Below, piece by piece: positions 46,143 to 56,200 of a stretch of 64,000 nucleotides of DNA. The translations under genes and the position numbers were made by a program. The stretch's first letter is position 1; the number at the start of each line of letters is the position of its first letter. The notes under the pieces were generated by a model, which did no database searches, had not been told where the DNA came from, and worked only from the letters and a program-made list of their open reading frames with translations. Source of the DNA: an uncultured Altererythrobacter sp. Lineage in GTDB: Bacteria > Pseudomonadota > Alphaproteobacteria > Sphingomonadales > Sphingomonadaceae. Location of the stretch: positions 248,001-312,000 of the forward strand of contig CANLLZ010000001.1 in assembly GCA_947492235.1 (NCBI GenBank), written 5' to 3'.

Positions 46143-47804
46143 CTATTCGGCGGAAAACACCTTTTCACCGGCGATCCATGTTTCCAGCACGCGTGTCGCC
46201 CGCAGTTCGGCTGGCGAGGCGAACAGGGGATCGCGGTCCACAAACAGGAAATCGGCCCGCTCGCCTTCGACCAGTCGGCCAAAGCGCCCTTCGGCGAACC
46301 CGGCATAGGCCGCATCTTGCGTGAATGCCTTCAGCGCGTCTTCGCGCGATACGGCTTCCATCGGCAACCAGCCGCCGAATGGCTGGCCGTTCGCGTCTTC
46401 TCTGGTGAAGGCGGTGGCCAGTCCGGCTTGCGGATCGGGCGATTCGACCGGAGCGTCCGAACCGAAGGCCAGCCGTGCGCCGGTCCTGGAAATGCTGTTC
46501 CATGCATAGGCGCCGCCCAGCCGATCGGGGCCAAGCCGTGCCTCTGCCATCAGGCGGTCAGAGGTCTGGTGCACGGGCTGCATCGAGGCGATGATGCCGT
46601 GCTCGCCAAACCGCGCCAGATCGGCGGGGGACACGATCTGGGCATGCTCGATCCGCCAGCGCCGGTCGCCGTCATAGGTGTCGCTCAGCTCTTCGATGGC
46701 GCTCAGTAGTTCGGCATTGGCAGCATCACCGATGGCGTGCGCGGCAACCTGAAAATTGTCCATCGCCGCGCGGCTCATCAGGTTCCTGACTTGCGAGGGC
46801 GAGAGGAAGGGCAGTCCGGTATTGCCCGGATCATCGGCATAAGGCGCCTTGAGCCAAGCCCCGCGCGAGCCCAGAGCCCCGTCGAGATAGAGCTTTACCC
46901 CGCCCAGACGCAGGCGGTCATCATACAGCCACGGCGTCGGGCGCGGGCCGGCAATGGCCTCCATCGCTTCCACTCCGGCAGCATAGGCCATAATGCGCAG
47001 CTTGAGGCGGCCTTCATCGCCCGCGCGGCGCATGGTTTGCCAGTCTTCCAGAGTGGTACCCATATCGGCAGCCGCCGTGATCCCGAAGGAGAGCAGCCGC
47101 TCCTGCGCCTTGGCCAGCGCGGCGTCGCGATCCTTTGGGCGCGGTTCGGGGATGATTTTCGTGACCAGACCGCCAGCGGCGTCGATGAACACGCCGGATG
47201 GCGCGCCCGAGGGCAGGCGCTCGATCCGTCCGCCCGACACTTCCTCGGTCTGCGCCGAAACGCCCGCACGCTCCATCGCCAGCGAATTGGCCCAGCCCGC
47301 ATGGCCATCGACCCGCTCCAGATAGACGGGCCGGTCCGAAACGACCTGATCCAGATCGGCGGCCGTTGGAAAGCGCCCGAGACCCCATTTTTCCTGATTC
47401 CACCCGCCACCTAAAATCCACGGACGGCCCGGGTTTTCTTCGGCATAGGCGGCAATTTTCGCCTGCGCTTCGGCTAGCGATGTGGTGTCCGAAAGGTCCA
47501 GCGTCAGCGCGCCAAAGCCGACGCCCATGACATGGAGATGCGCATCGATCAGGCCCGGCATCAGCACGCGGCCTTCTCCGTCGAGCCGGTAATCGGTGTC
47601 AGGCCGTTTGTCGCGCCGGTCCAGAACCTCCTTCACCCGGCCATCGTCGTCGATCCACAGCCCTGTGAACCGGTCGACTTTGCCGTCGGCATCGATGCGA
47701 ATGCCGTCGACATTATCGACCAGCAGATCGGCCAGGGCAGGGCTGGGCAGGGCCAGTGCAGCGAGGGCGGCTAGGGCAGCAAGCGAAACAGGAATACGGT
47801 TCAT
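46143..47804 (-). CDS. amidohydrolase family protein (YtcJ-like)
   Basis: The 553-residue exported protein has a signal peptide (SLAALAALAALALPSPALA) and an Amidohydro_3 domain: metal ligands His89 and His91 in MPGLIDAHLHVMG, WILGGGWNQEKWG, later QVAAHAIGDAANAELL and IEHAQIVSP, and the metal Asp in RLAFGSDAPVESPDP. The family hydrolyses amides or related bonds with zinc; substrates vary widely. It overlaps by 4 nt the gene upstream (a 3-hydroxyisobutyrate dehydrogenase relative), so both are one operon. Confidence 0.92.
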   Translation of the reverse strand: MNRIPVSLAALAALAALALPSPALADLLVDNVDGIRIDADGKVDRFTGLWIDDDGRVKEVLDRRDKRPDTDYRLDGEGRVLMPGLIDAHLHVMGVGFGALTLDLSDTTSLAEAQAKIAAYAEENPGRPWILGGGWNQEKWGLGRFPTAADLDQVVSDRPVYLERVDGHAGWANSLAMERAGVSAQTEEVSGGRIERLPSGAPSGVFIDAAGGLVTKIIPEPRPKDRDAALAKAQERLLSFGITAAADMGTTLEDWQTMRRAGDEGRLKLRIMAYAAGVEAMEAIAGPRPTPWLYDDRLRLGGVKLYLDGALGSRGAWLKAPYADDPGNTGLPFLSPSQVRNLMSRAAMDNFQVAAHAIGDAANAELLSAIEELSDTYDGDRRWRIEHAQIVSPADLARFGEHGIIASMQPVHQTSDRLMAEARLGPDRLGGAYAWNSISRTGARLAFGSDAPVESPDPQAGLATAFTREDANGQPFGGWLPMEAVSREDALKAFTQDAAYAGFAEGRFGRLVEGERADFLFVDRDPLFASPAELRATRVLETWIAGEKVFSAE

Positions 47805-48697
47805 GTCGGCGTGTTTCCTTTGGGAAGGCGGCGGATGAGGGCGCTGGTGTCTTGCCGTGCGCCGCCCATGGCCTGAATTTCTGCGTAGAATTGATCGACC
47901 AGCGCGCTGACCGGGGAAGCCAGGCCGAGCCGCTTCGCTTCATCGAGCGCGTAGCCCAAATCTTTGCGCATCCAGTCGATGGCAAAGCCGAAATTGAATT
48001 CATCCTGCGCCATGGTCGCCCAGCGATTGTCCATCTGCCAGCTTTGTGCTGCACCGCCGCTGATCGCTTCGAAGACCTTGTCCGTGTCCAGTCCCGAAGC
48101 CTGCGACAGGCGAATGGCTTCGGACAGTCCAGCGAGTGTTCCGGCGATACACATCTGGTTCGCCATCTTGGCCGTCTGTCCGGCCCCGACATCGCCGACA
48201 TGCACGATCCGCGCGGCGTAGCTTTGCATCACCGGCTCGGCGCGCGTGAAATCGTCGGCGGAGGCCCCGCACATGATCGCTAGCTTGCCGTTCTCGGCCC
48301 CCGCTTGCCCGCCTGAGACAGGGGCGTCGACGAAGCCGATATCCTTGCCCGCTGCCTCGCCAGCCACCCGTCGGGCCATGGCAGCCGAGGTGGTGGTGTG
48401 GTCGATCAGCAGAGCGCCGCTGGACATAGCGGCCAAGGCACCTTTCGGGCCGAGGACCACCTGCGCCAGATCATCGTCATTGCCGACACAGGCCGCCACA
48501 ATGTGCGCGCCTTCCACGGCTTCCGCGATGGTTGCAAAGGCCTGCGCGTCCGTGCTTTGCCGGTCCGCCCAATCGCTGCGCCGTTGCTCCGAACGGTTCC
48601 ACGCTCTCACCGTATATCCGGCCGCTGCAAGGTGCCCGGCCATCGGCCCACCCATCACGCCAAGGCCGAGGAAAGCAATCGTTCTCTCTTGTTTCAT
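47801..48697 (-). CDS. NAD(P)-dependent 3-hydroxyisobutyrate dehydrogenase family protein
   Basis: The 298-residue beta-hydroxyacid dehydrogenase starts MKQERTIAFLGLGVMGGPMA with the dinucleotide motif, then has the substrate-binding FVDAPVSGGQAGAENGKLAI and the catalytic Lys in GAGQTAKMANQMCIAG. It could act on 3-hydroxyisobutyrate, tartronate semialdehyde or a related acid. The start at 48697 is the one consistent with the family; a long upstream frame is not. The stop overlaps the ATG of the amidohydrolase. Confidence 0.92.
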   Translation of the reverse strand: MKQERTIAFLGLGVMGGPMAGHLAAAGYTVRAWNRSEQRRSDWADRQSTDAQAFATIAEAVEGAHIVAACVGNDDDLAQVVLGPKGALAAMSSGALLIDHTTTSAAMARRVAGEAAGKDIGFVDAPVSGGQAGAENGKLAIMCGASADDFTRAEPVMQSYAARIVHVGDVGAGQTAKMANQMCIAGTLAGLSEAIRLSQASGLDTDKVFEAISGGAAQSWQMDNRWATMAQDEFNFGFAIDWMRKDLGYALDEAKRLGLASPVSALVDQFYAEIQAMGGARQDTSALIRRLPKGNTPT

Positions 48698-48836
48698 CGG
48701 CGAAGGCGGTAATGGCTTCCTGCTTGCCTGCCAATGACCAAGCGGCCTGACCCCACCATAAAGGGGCCGCGATAATCCACCGCAGTGCAGTCTGGACATT
48801 GCGCGCATCCGCCCCCGCGCCTAGGGCGCTTGCTCT

Positions 48837-50075
48837 ATGAGCACTCCGGACCAAGACGCGCTGAAGGCGCTGACTCTCGACGATGTGAAAGCCGCTGCCG
48901 AGCGAATCAAGGGCGCGGTCGTGCACACGCCGACCATGCATTCGATCACGCTGTCCAATATCAGCGGCGCTGACATCTGGCTGAAGTTCGAGAACCTGCA
49001 ATTCACAGCGGCCTATAAGGAGCGCGGGGCGCTCAATGCCTTGCTGCAGCTGAGTGACAATCAACGCAAGAGGGGCGTGATCGCGGCATCGGCCGGCAAT
49101 CACAGCCAGGGCCTTTCCTATCACGGTACCCGCCTCGGCGTTCCGGTCACGATTGTCATGCCCCGGCCCACCCCGGTTGTGAAGGTGATGCAGACCGAGA
49201 GCGTCGGCGGTGAAGTGCTGCTGGAAGGGGAAACCTTCGACGAGGCCTATGCTTATGCGCGGCAGCTGGAGAAGGAGCGCGGGCTGACCTTCGTGCACCC
49301 GTTCGATGATCCGCATGTGGCGGCGGGCGCGGGCACTGTGGCGCTGGAGATGTTCGAGGATATGCCCGATCTGGACTGCATCGTCACGCCGATTGGCGGG
49401 GGCGGTCTGATGTCCGGAATGGCCACGGTTGCCCGTGCGCTCAAGCCGGAGATGGAAGTGGTTGGCGTTGAAGCGGCGCTCTATCCCTCCATGCGCAACA
49501 AACTGGAGCAAGAGGGCTCCCCGTGCGGCGGAGACACTTTGGCCGAGGGCATCGCGGTTAAAGAGCCGGGCGTTTTCACCTCGAAGATCATTGCCGACCG
49601 GGTCGATGAAATTCTGCTGGTTGACGAAGCCGCTCTGGAGAATGCTGTCTCGCTGTTGTTGCAGATCGAAAAGACAGTGGTCGAGGGGGCGGGTGCCGCC
49701 GGACTCGCTGCCGTGCTGGCCAATCCGGAACGGTTTGCCGGACGGAAAATCGGGCTCGTGCTATGCGGCGGCAATATCGATTCCCGCCTGCTGGCCAATG
49801 TGCTGCTGCGCGATCTGGCGCGCGCCGGACGGCTCGCCCGCTTGCGGATCACTCTGCAGGACCGGCCCGGTGCCCTGTACAAGGTGATGGGCGAATTCGA
49901 CGCGCACAATGTCAATATTATCGAGATTTATCATCAGCGTATCTTCACCAACCTCCCCGCGAAGGGGTTGATAACCGATATCGAATGCGAGGCCCGCGAT
50001 GCCGAGCAGCTCGATTTGCTGGTCCAGTCGCTGCGCGCAAAAGGGTATACGGTCAGCCCCGTCGAGCTGGCCTGA
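48837..50075 (+). CDS. threonine ammonia-lyase with C-terminal ACT domain
   Basis: This 412-residue PLP enzyme deaminates threonine to 2-oxobutyrate. Lys61 in FTAAYKERGALNALLQ binds PLP, and the phosphate-binding loop GGGGLMSGMATVA and SAGNHSQG are present. The C-terminal ACT domain (about 325-405: LRITLQDRPGALYKVMGEFD) gives allosteric control. Length and a single ACT domain point to the short catabolic/biosynthetic form rather than the long E. coli IlvA. It stands alone, divergent from the dehydrogenase gene. Confidence 0.93.
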   Translation: MSTPDQDALKALTLDDVKAAAERIKGAVVHTPTMHSITLSNISGADIWLKFENLQFTAAYKERGALNALLQLSDNQRKRGVIAASAGNHSQGLSYHGTRLGVPVTIVMPRPTPVVKVMQTESVGGEVLLEGETFDEAYAYARQLEKERGLTFVHPFDDPHVAAGAGTVALEMFEDMPDLDCIVTPIGGGGLMSGMATVARALKPEMEVVGVEAALYPSMRNKLEQEGSPCGGDTLAEGIAVKEPGVFTSKIIADRVDEILLVDEAALENAVSLLLQIEKTVVEGAGAAGLAAVLANPERFAGRKIGLVLCGGNIDSRLLANVLLRDLARAGRLARLRITLQDRPGALYKVMGEFDAHNVNIIEIYHQRIFTNLPAKGLITDIECEARDAEQLDLLVQSLRAKGYTVSPVELA

Positions 50076-50117
50076 CGCGCGGGGCAAGAGAATCGTAATT
50101 GTTGAAAGTAATCAATC

Positions 50118-50138
50118 GTTAACCGCGTTTCGTGGTTA
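50118..50138. promoter_or_regulatory. TTAACC inverted repeat upstream of bpt
   Basis: TTAACCGCG (50118-50126) and CGTGGTTAA (50130-50138) form a 9-bp inverted repeat with one G-T pair, about 95 nt before the bpt start. It contains two TTAA half sites but 13 nt apart, so it is not a standard CtrA box. Function unknown. Confidence 0.4.
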
Positions 50139-50233
50139 AGAACCTTTTACCGGCGCTCTCGCTTTGCAATAAGGTTGGCCAAGTCGGCGAAACGATTCTG
50201 TGAACCGGCGTAGAGGATCAGACCCGCTCACCC

Positions 50234-51085
50234 GTGACCGCGCCCGTTCGCTTCCCCCGCTTTTTCGTGACCAGCCCGGCACCGTGCCCCTATCTTGAGG
50301 GGAAGACGGAGCGGAAGGTGTTCACCGAGCTGAAGGGCCCCCATGCGGAGCATCTGAACGAAGCACTGGGCCGCATCGGGTTTCGCCGCAGCCAGACGGT
50401 GGCTTATCGCCCCAGTTGCGCCGGGTGTCAGGCCTGCGTGTCGGTGCGCGTGGCAGCGGAGGCTTTCAGGCCATCGAATTCCCAGAAGCGCAATGTGAAG
50501 CGCAACAGCGATCTGGTAGCGACCGAATGCCGCCCCTGGGCGACCGACGAGCAGTTCGATCTGCTGCGCCGCTATCTTTCCCATCGGCATCCCGAAGGCG
50601 GGATGAGCGCCATGGAGGAGATGGATTATGCGGACATGGTGGAACATACTCCGGTTTCAAGTTATGTAGTAGAGTACAGGGAGCCATCGACAGATGGTCA
50701 ACCGGGTCGTTTGGTTGGTGCTTGTCTCACGGATCGTCAGTCTGACGGTCTGTCGATGATCTACAGCTTCTTCGATCCCGCGCATGAACAACGATCGGGT
50801 CTAGGCAATTACATCATTCTTGATCACATTCGGCGGGCTGCGGCGGACGGGCTCCCGTTCGTCTACCTTGGCTATTGGGTCAAAGGATCGGGCCGGATGG
50901 AATACAAGATCCGCTATCGCCCGATCGAAACTCTCGGCCCCGAAGGATGGCAGCGGATGGACACTGCCGAGCAAGACTCTCTCATCCGCGCTTCGCTGGC
51001 CACCAAAGGCACTCCGACAACAGCACCTGACGAAGCTGGTGAGCCTGAGCGACAGGACAGCTTCGTCTTCAGCACCGCGGGCTAA
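50234..51085 (+). CDS. bpt: aspartate/glutamate leucyltransferase (arginyltransferase family)
   Basis: Bpt adds leucine to N-terminal Asp or Glu, making the protein a ClpS/ClpAP substrate. The 283-residue sequence has the N-terminal ATE domain with [20 protein letters not shown] and SYFFTSP-like [20 protein letters not shown], and the C-terminal GNAT-like part: [20 protein letters not shown] and [20 protein letters not shown]. The start is GTG. It is followed by tamA with overlapping ends. Confidence 0.93.
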   Translation: MTAPVRFPRFFVTSPAPCPYLEGKTERKVFTELKGPHAEHLNEALGRIGFRRSQTVAYRPSCAGCQACVSVRVAAEAFRPSNSQKRNVKRNSDLVATECRPWATDEQFDLLRRYLSHRHPEGGMSAMEEMDYADMVEHTPVSSYVVEYREPSTDGQPGRLVGACLTDRQSDGLSMIYSFFDPAHEQRSGLGNYIILDHIRRAAADGLPFVYLGYWVKGSGRMEYKIRYRPIETLGPEGWQRMDTAEQDSLIRASLATKGTPTTAPDEAGEPERQDSFVFSTAG

Positions 51086-53240
51086 ATCTGCTGCATTCTT
51101 GCGATTGTCGCTTACGGCGGCGTGGGGCGGTTCGCTTGCGCTGCTGATGCAGTCGGCTCCCTCGTCTGCGCAAAGTCTTGAAGATCTCATACCCGACAGC
51201 GCTGTCGAAAACCCCGAGGAATGGGCGAGCGACGGCACTGGTCCCGAGCCTGTTACTGCCAATGGCGAAGCCTTCGCCCCGCCGGAACCCGACACACCGC
51301 TGGCCGATCTGCCGCAAATGACGGTGGGCTGGCCCGACGCGCTGGATATTCCTGACCTCGAGCCGTTGCAGCCTGATGACGATGTCCGTTTCGCCGATCT
51401 GGGCGAGGACCCTGTCTTCACCCCGCCGCAAGGGCCGGTGATCGATCTCACGGACTCGCTAGCCATCAGCTTCCCGCGCGAACGGGCATTGTTTCCCGTT
51501 CAAGACGAATTTCTCGACCGCTTCCGCGCGCTTTCGGCGATCGAGGCCTATGACGATGGCGACGGCAACAGCAATGTCGCCCAGCTGACCGCGCGCGCCC
51601 GCTCCGACGAAGAATTGCTGCGCACGATGCTGCGCGTTTACGGCTATTACGATGCGCAAATTGTCCGCTCGGTTGTCGTCGTCGACGGCGATAGCGACGG
51701 AGACGGTGTCAGCGAGGCACCGCCCAAAGTGCGCTTCGATATCATTCCCAGCACCCGCTACCGGTTCGGCGCGATCGATCTGGGGCAGCTGGATCAGGCG
51801 CCGGACTTTACCGAATTGCGCGCCGCGTTCGAAATCCAGCCGGGCAATTACCTCTCCAGCGACACAATAATGCAGGAGCAATTCGATCTCGATCTGGCAT
51901 TGGGGGAACTCGGCTATCCCTTCGCGGCGATTGATGCGCCCGAATTGCTGATCGACCATGCGCGGGTCGAGGGCGATCTGACCATGCCGGTGCAGCCAAA
52001 CGGCAAATACGAATTTGGCGGGGTGACTTCCAGCCTGCCCGATTTCCTGTCCGGCAAGCACTTGCAAACCATCGCAAGGTTCGATCCCGGCGACACGTAC
52101 AAGCGCTCTATCGAACAGGATTTGCGCCGGGCCATTACAGCCACCGGGCTGGTGTCTTCGGTCAGCATAACCCCGCGCGAGACAGAGGCACCCACGCCGG
52201 GCAATCCGGGGACGGTGGAGCTTGATGTCGAACTGACCAAGGCGGAGCTGCGGACGATTGCGGGCGCGATTGGCTACGGGTCGGAAGAAGGCTTCCGGGT
52301 CGAAGCCAGCTGGGAACACCGCAATCTGTTCCCGCCGGAAGGCTCCCTAAAAATCCGCGGAATTGCCGGGACGCAGGAGCAGCTGGCAGGCATCACTTTC
52401 CGGCGGAACAATTTCCTGGGGCGCGACCGCATATTGAGCGTCGACGCCTATGCCAGCACTATCGACAGCCCGGCCTTCGACGCGCGCACCATCGCGTTTC
52501 TGGCGACCTATGAGCGTATTTCGACATTGCTGTTCCAGAAGCCGCTCAGCTGGAGCGCGGGTCTCGAACTGGTAGCGACGCAGGAGCGTCCGCCCGTTGT
52601 CGAGGGCGAAATTGCCCAGCCGCGCGAGACATTCTTCGTTGCCGCTCTGCCGCTGTTCGCGCAGATCGACACCAGTGACGACCTGCTCGACCCGACCGAG
52701 GGCTTCCGCCTGTCGGGCCGTCTGTCGCCCGAAGTGTCGCGCAACAACGGCGTCCAGAGTTTCTACCTGCGCGGGCGGGCGGATGCGTCCTATTATCAGC
52801 GGGTCAATGACAAGGTCGTGCTCGCCGGACGCGCGGCCTATGGCGCCATCCCGGGCACAGATATCGACAATATCGCGCCCTCGCGCCGCTATTACGCAGG
52901 CGGTGGCGGCTCGGTGCGGGGCTACGGCTTCCGTCAGATCGGCCCGCGTGACGAGGATGACGAGCCGACCGGCGGACGGTCCGTGCTGGAGGTTGCAGCA
53001 GAAGCGCGCATCCGCACCGGCTTCCTCGACGGGGCGGTGTCGGTTGTCCCGTTTGTCGATGCCGGAACAGTCGGCACCGGGCTGACGCCGGACTTTGATG
53101 AGTTCCGTATCGGGGTGGGCGTAGGGGTGCGCTACCACACAGGCTTCGGACCGGTACGCGTGGATGTGGGCGTGCCGCTCAATCCCGGCCCCGATGATAA
53201 TCCTGTCGCTGTCTACGTCTCGCTGGGTCAGGCCTTCTGA
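51039..53240 (+). CDS. tamA: BamA/TamA family outer membrane assembly protein
   Basis: The 733-residue protein has a signal peptide, a long acidic linker, POTRA domains ([21 protein letters not shown]-like [19 protein letters not shown], then [20 protein letters not shown]) and a C-terminal Omp85 barrel with [20 protein letters not shown], the conserved loop 6 motif, and [18 protein letters not shown] near the end. It works with TamB in lipid or autotransporter assembly. The start is uncertain: GTG at 51039 gives a plausible signal peptide ([20 protein letters not shown]) but overlaps bpt by 47 nt; the open frame extends to 50820. Confidence 0.88.
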   Translation: MSLSDRTASSSAPRAKSAAFLRLSLTAAWGGSLALLMQSAPSSAQSLEDLIPDSAVENPEEWASDGTGPEPVTANGEAFAPPEPDTPLADLPQMTVGWPDALDIPDLEPLQPDDDVRFADLGEDPVFTPPQGPVIDLTDSLAISFPRERALFPVQDEFLDRFRALSAIEAYDDGDGNSNVAQLTARARSDEELLRTMLRVYGYYDAQIVRSVVVVDGDSDGDGVSEAPPKVRFDIIPSTRYRFGAIDLGQLDQAPDFTELRAAFEIQPGNYLSSDTIMQEQFDLDLALGELGYPFAAIDAPELLIDHARVEGDLTMPVQPNGKYEFGGVTSSLPDFLSGKHLQTIARFDPGDTYKRSIEQDLRRAITATGLVSSVSITPRETEAPTPGNPGTVELDVELTKAELRTIAGAIGYGSEEGFRVEASWEHRNLFPPEGSLKIRGIAGTQEQLAGITFRRNNFLGRDRILSVDAYASTIDSPAFDARTIAFLATYERISTLLFQKPLSWSAGLELVATQERPPVVEGEIAQPRETFFVAALPLFAQIDTSDDLLDPTEGFRLSGRLSPEVSRNNGVQSFYLRGRADASYYQRVNDKVVLAGRAAYGAIPGTDIDNIAPSRRYYAGGGGSVRGYGFRQIGPRDEDDEPTGGRSVLEVAAEARIRTGFLDGAVSVVPFVDAGTVGTGLTPDFDEFRIGVGVGVRYHTGFGPVRVDVGVPLNPGPDDNPVAVYVSLGQAF

Positions 53241-56200
53241 TGGCGCAGGACGCGGATACGCCGCAAGATAACGGGAAGAACGAGAAATCCGGCGGGCCGG
53301 ATATCGCTGCCGCGCTCGGCATCGATATCCATCCCAACTTCGTCACCCGCCGGTGGAAGCGCATTCTTGTTATCGGCTTTGCACTGATCCTCTTGGTCGG
53401 GGCAGGCTTCATGGCGTTTCTGAACACCGCGCCGGGTACAGATTTTGTGCGCGACACGGTCAATCGTCAGGATTTCGGCACGCTGGATGTGGAAATCGGC
53501 AACATCGAGGGCAGCCTCTACGGCACACCGGTTTTCACCGATGTGATATTGAAAACCTACGATCCGGTCCTTGATCCGGACACACAGGAACCGGTTGACG
53601 GCGCACGGGGCAAGCTCGCTCTGCATGTCGTGATCGACGAGATGGAGGCCGACGCCGACCTGCTGCTGTATCTGCGCAGCAGCCTGCCCGACGTCATTGT
53701 CAGTGGCCTGGACCCTGGCATCGCGCGGCTGATTGGTCTGGATCACCGCGAAACGAGTTCCGAGCTGCGCCTGCGCGAAGTGGACATCAAAAGCGGACGG
53801 CTGGTCAATCTGGTCTCGGGCGAAGAGGTTGCGTCGGAAGGGTCGCCCATTCCCGATCTGCCGGTGACGATCGAGACATTGAAAGTCGCCAATTTCGATA
53901 TCCTGCCCGGCGTGCTGGACCCCGAGGGGAACCTGCCCGAGGAGGCAATCCGGGTCGCGCTCGATACCAATATCATCCTGCGTGACGGGCGCGCGCTTGC
54001 GAAAGGCAGCGGCGCACTGGGCGACGATCGCTTCGCAATGAACATCAATTTCAAGCCTGCAGTGGAGGAAAGCGACCCGACCGAGTTCGATCTGTTCCTC
54101 GATGTGACGGCCACGCAGGGCGGCCCGATCACGGCACTGGCCGGTCTGGACGGTGACTTCCGCCTTCAGGTCAAGGGCGACGGGCAGACGAGAGATGGCG
54201 GCGCGCGGGACAACTGGCTCGGCCACGCGCTTGCTAGCAGGGGCGATGAACGGATTGGCGCGTTCCGGATCGTCAAGCGCGGCGAGCGGTTCGAGATTGC
54301 GGGCCTCGCCGATCCCACACCCTTCGTTGAAGGTATTCCGGCTGAGGCTTTGGGCAGTCAGGTAGCGGTCGGCCTTGCCGGGACATTGAGCACTACGCCA
54401 ATTGCCAATCCGCAAAGCTGCGGAGAGGGCAATTCGGCAGAGGGTGGCAGAGGCGATGCGATATGCCAGCTGTTCAATGGCGGGATAGCCCTGCGCGGCC
54501 AGGGCCTGCGCGCGAGCGGCGATGGCGCGTTCGATCTCACCAATTTGCGGTTTCAGGACTTTGCCGTGACGGCCGATTTGCTGGACCCGAACCTGCTGGG
54601 CGAGACAGCCACACTCGAAGGGCTGGCGCTGAGCGGTACGGTCAATGGAGCTCTCAGCGAAATAGACTTCGATCACGTGCTGGAAGCGCAGCGTATCGCG
54701 GCGGGCACCACCCTGCTCGAAAATGTCCGGCAAGAAGGCGTGGCGCGGGTTCGCGGCGGGGACATCACATTGCTGGTCGATGCCGATTTCGGCCAAATCG
54801 TGACTGGCAATCCGATGGCGGACGAACGGCTGGCCAATGGCACAGTTGCGGGCGAATTCCGCTATTCCGGCGACAGCGTGGTTTCGGACGCCATCGACAT
54901 CGCTTTCCCCGGAGCGACTGCGCGGCTCAGTCTCGATGCCAATCTCGCCAGCCAGTCGCTACGCTTGCGCGGGCCGGCGGCAATCAACCGCGTGCCGGTC
55001 GAAACGCTTGGCGTGGTCAATGGCGGCGGACAGATCGATTTCGCCTATGCGGGAACCGGCGGATGGACGCTGGATGCGGATTTCGACGCGGCAGTCCCGC
55101 TGGTGACCAATGATACCATCGCCAATCTGGCGGGGCCGCGTCTGGATCTCGCAGGCGGGGTCAGTCTTGGCAGCGCCGGGCCGATCACTTTCCGGCAGGT
55201 CCGGCTGGATTCGCGTGATCTCGATCTGGTGCTGGATGGCCGGGTCGACGAGGGCTCGACCTCCGTCGCGGGCAGGGGACGCCACACGCAATATGGCGCG
55301 TTCACCGTCGATGCGGCGCTGCGCGATAACGGGCCGGAAGCCACATTGGTGTTCGCAGATCCGTTGCCCGCTGCGGGCCTCAAAGATGTGCGGGTGGCCC
55401 TCTCGCCGACCGTCGAAGGTTTCGCGATCGCGACCGAGGGCCAGTCGATGCTCGGCGCGTTCGAGGGCCAGCTTGGCCTCGTGTCTCCCGCCGATGGCCC
55501 CACAGTGATCGCCATCGAGCAATTGACCGTTTCCGAGACGCTCGTAACCGGCGATCTGCAATTGGCGGATGGCGGAGCGCTGGGCGAACTGGCGCTGGTG
55601 GGCGGCGGCGTCGACGGCACCATTATTCTCGCACCGCGCGGCGGCGGGCAGGGCTTCGCCGTCAATCTGAACGCCGACAATGCGCGCTTCGGCGGTGCAA
55701 CACCGATCAGCATCGCCCGCGCTCGCCTGAACGGCAGCGGCGTGTTTGCCGGTGGGATCGCCGACAGCAACACGACCGCCGAAGCGACGATGACCGCGCA
55801 AGGGGTCAGCTACGGCTCAATCTTCATCGGGCGCATGGCGGCCAATGCGCAGCTGAGGAACGGGCAGGGCGAAGTGACCGCCTCGCTCAGTGGCCGCCGG
55901 GGCAGCCGGTTTGCACTGCAATTGAACGGCCAGATCGCGCCCGAGCGGATCGCTGTCGCCGCGCGCGGGGAATATGGCGGGGAGCGGATTTCCATGCCGC
56001 GCCGCGCGGTGCTGACGCCTGACGGTGATGGCTGGGCACTGGCCCGCACGCAGGTGAATTTCGATGGCGGCACCGCGATGGTGGAGGGCAATTTTGGCGG
56101 GCCGAGGACCCGCTTCGCATTGGGTCTGGATGATGTGCCGCTCTCGCTTGTCGATGTGGCCGTGGCCGATCTGGGCCTTGGCGGGACCATTTCCGGCTCG

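Noticed and set aside
50118-50138. CtrA binding box
   Set aside because: TTAA half sites are 13 nt apart and inverted, not the TTAA-N7-TTAA arrangement.
53228-54796. 522-codon minus-strand frame opposite tamB
   Set aside because: Shadow frame; tamB has clear domain evidence.
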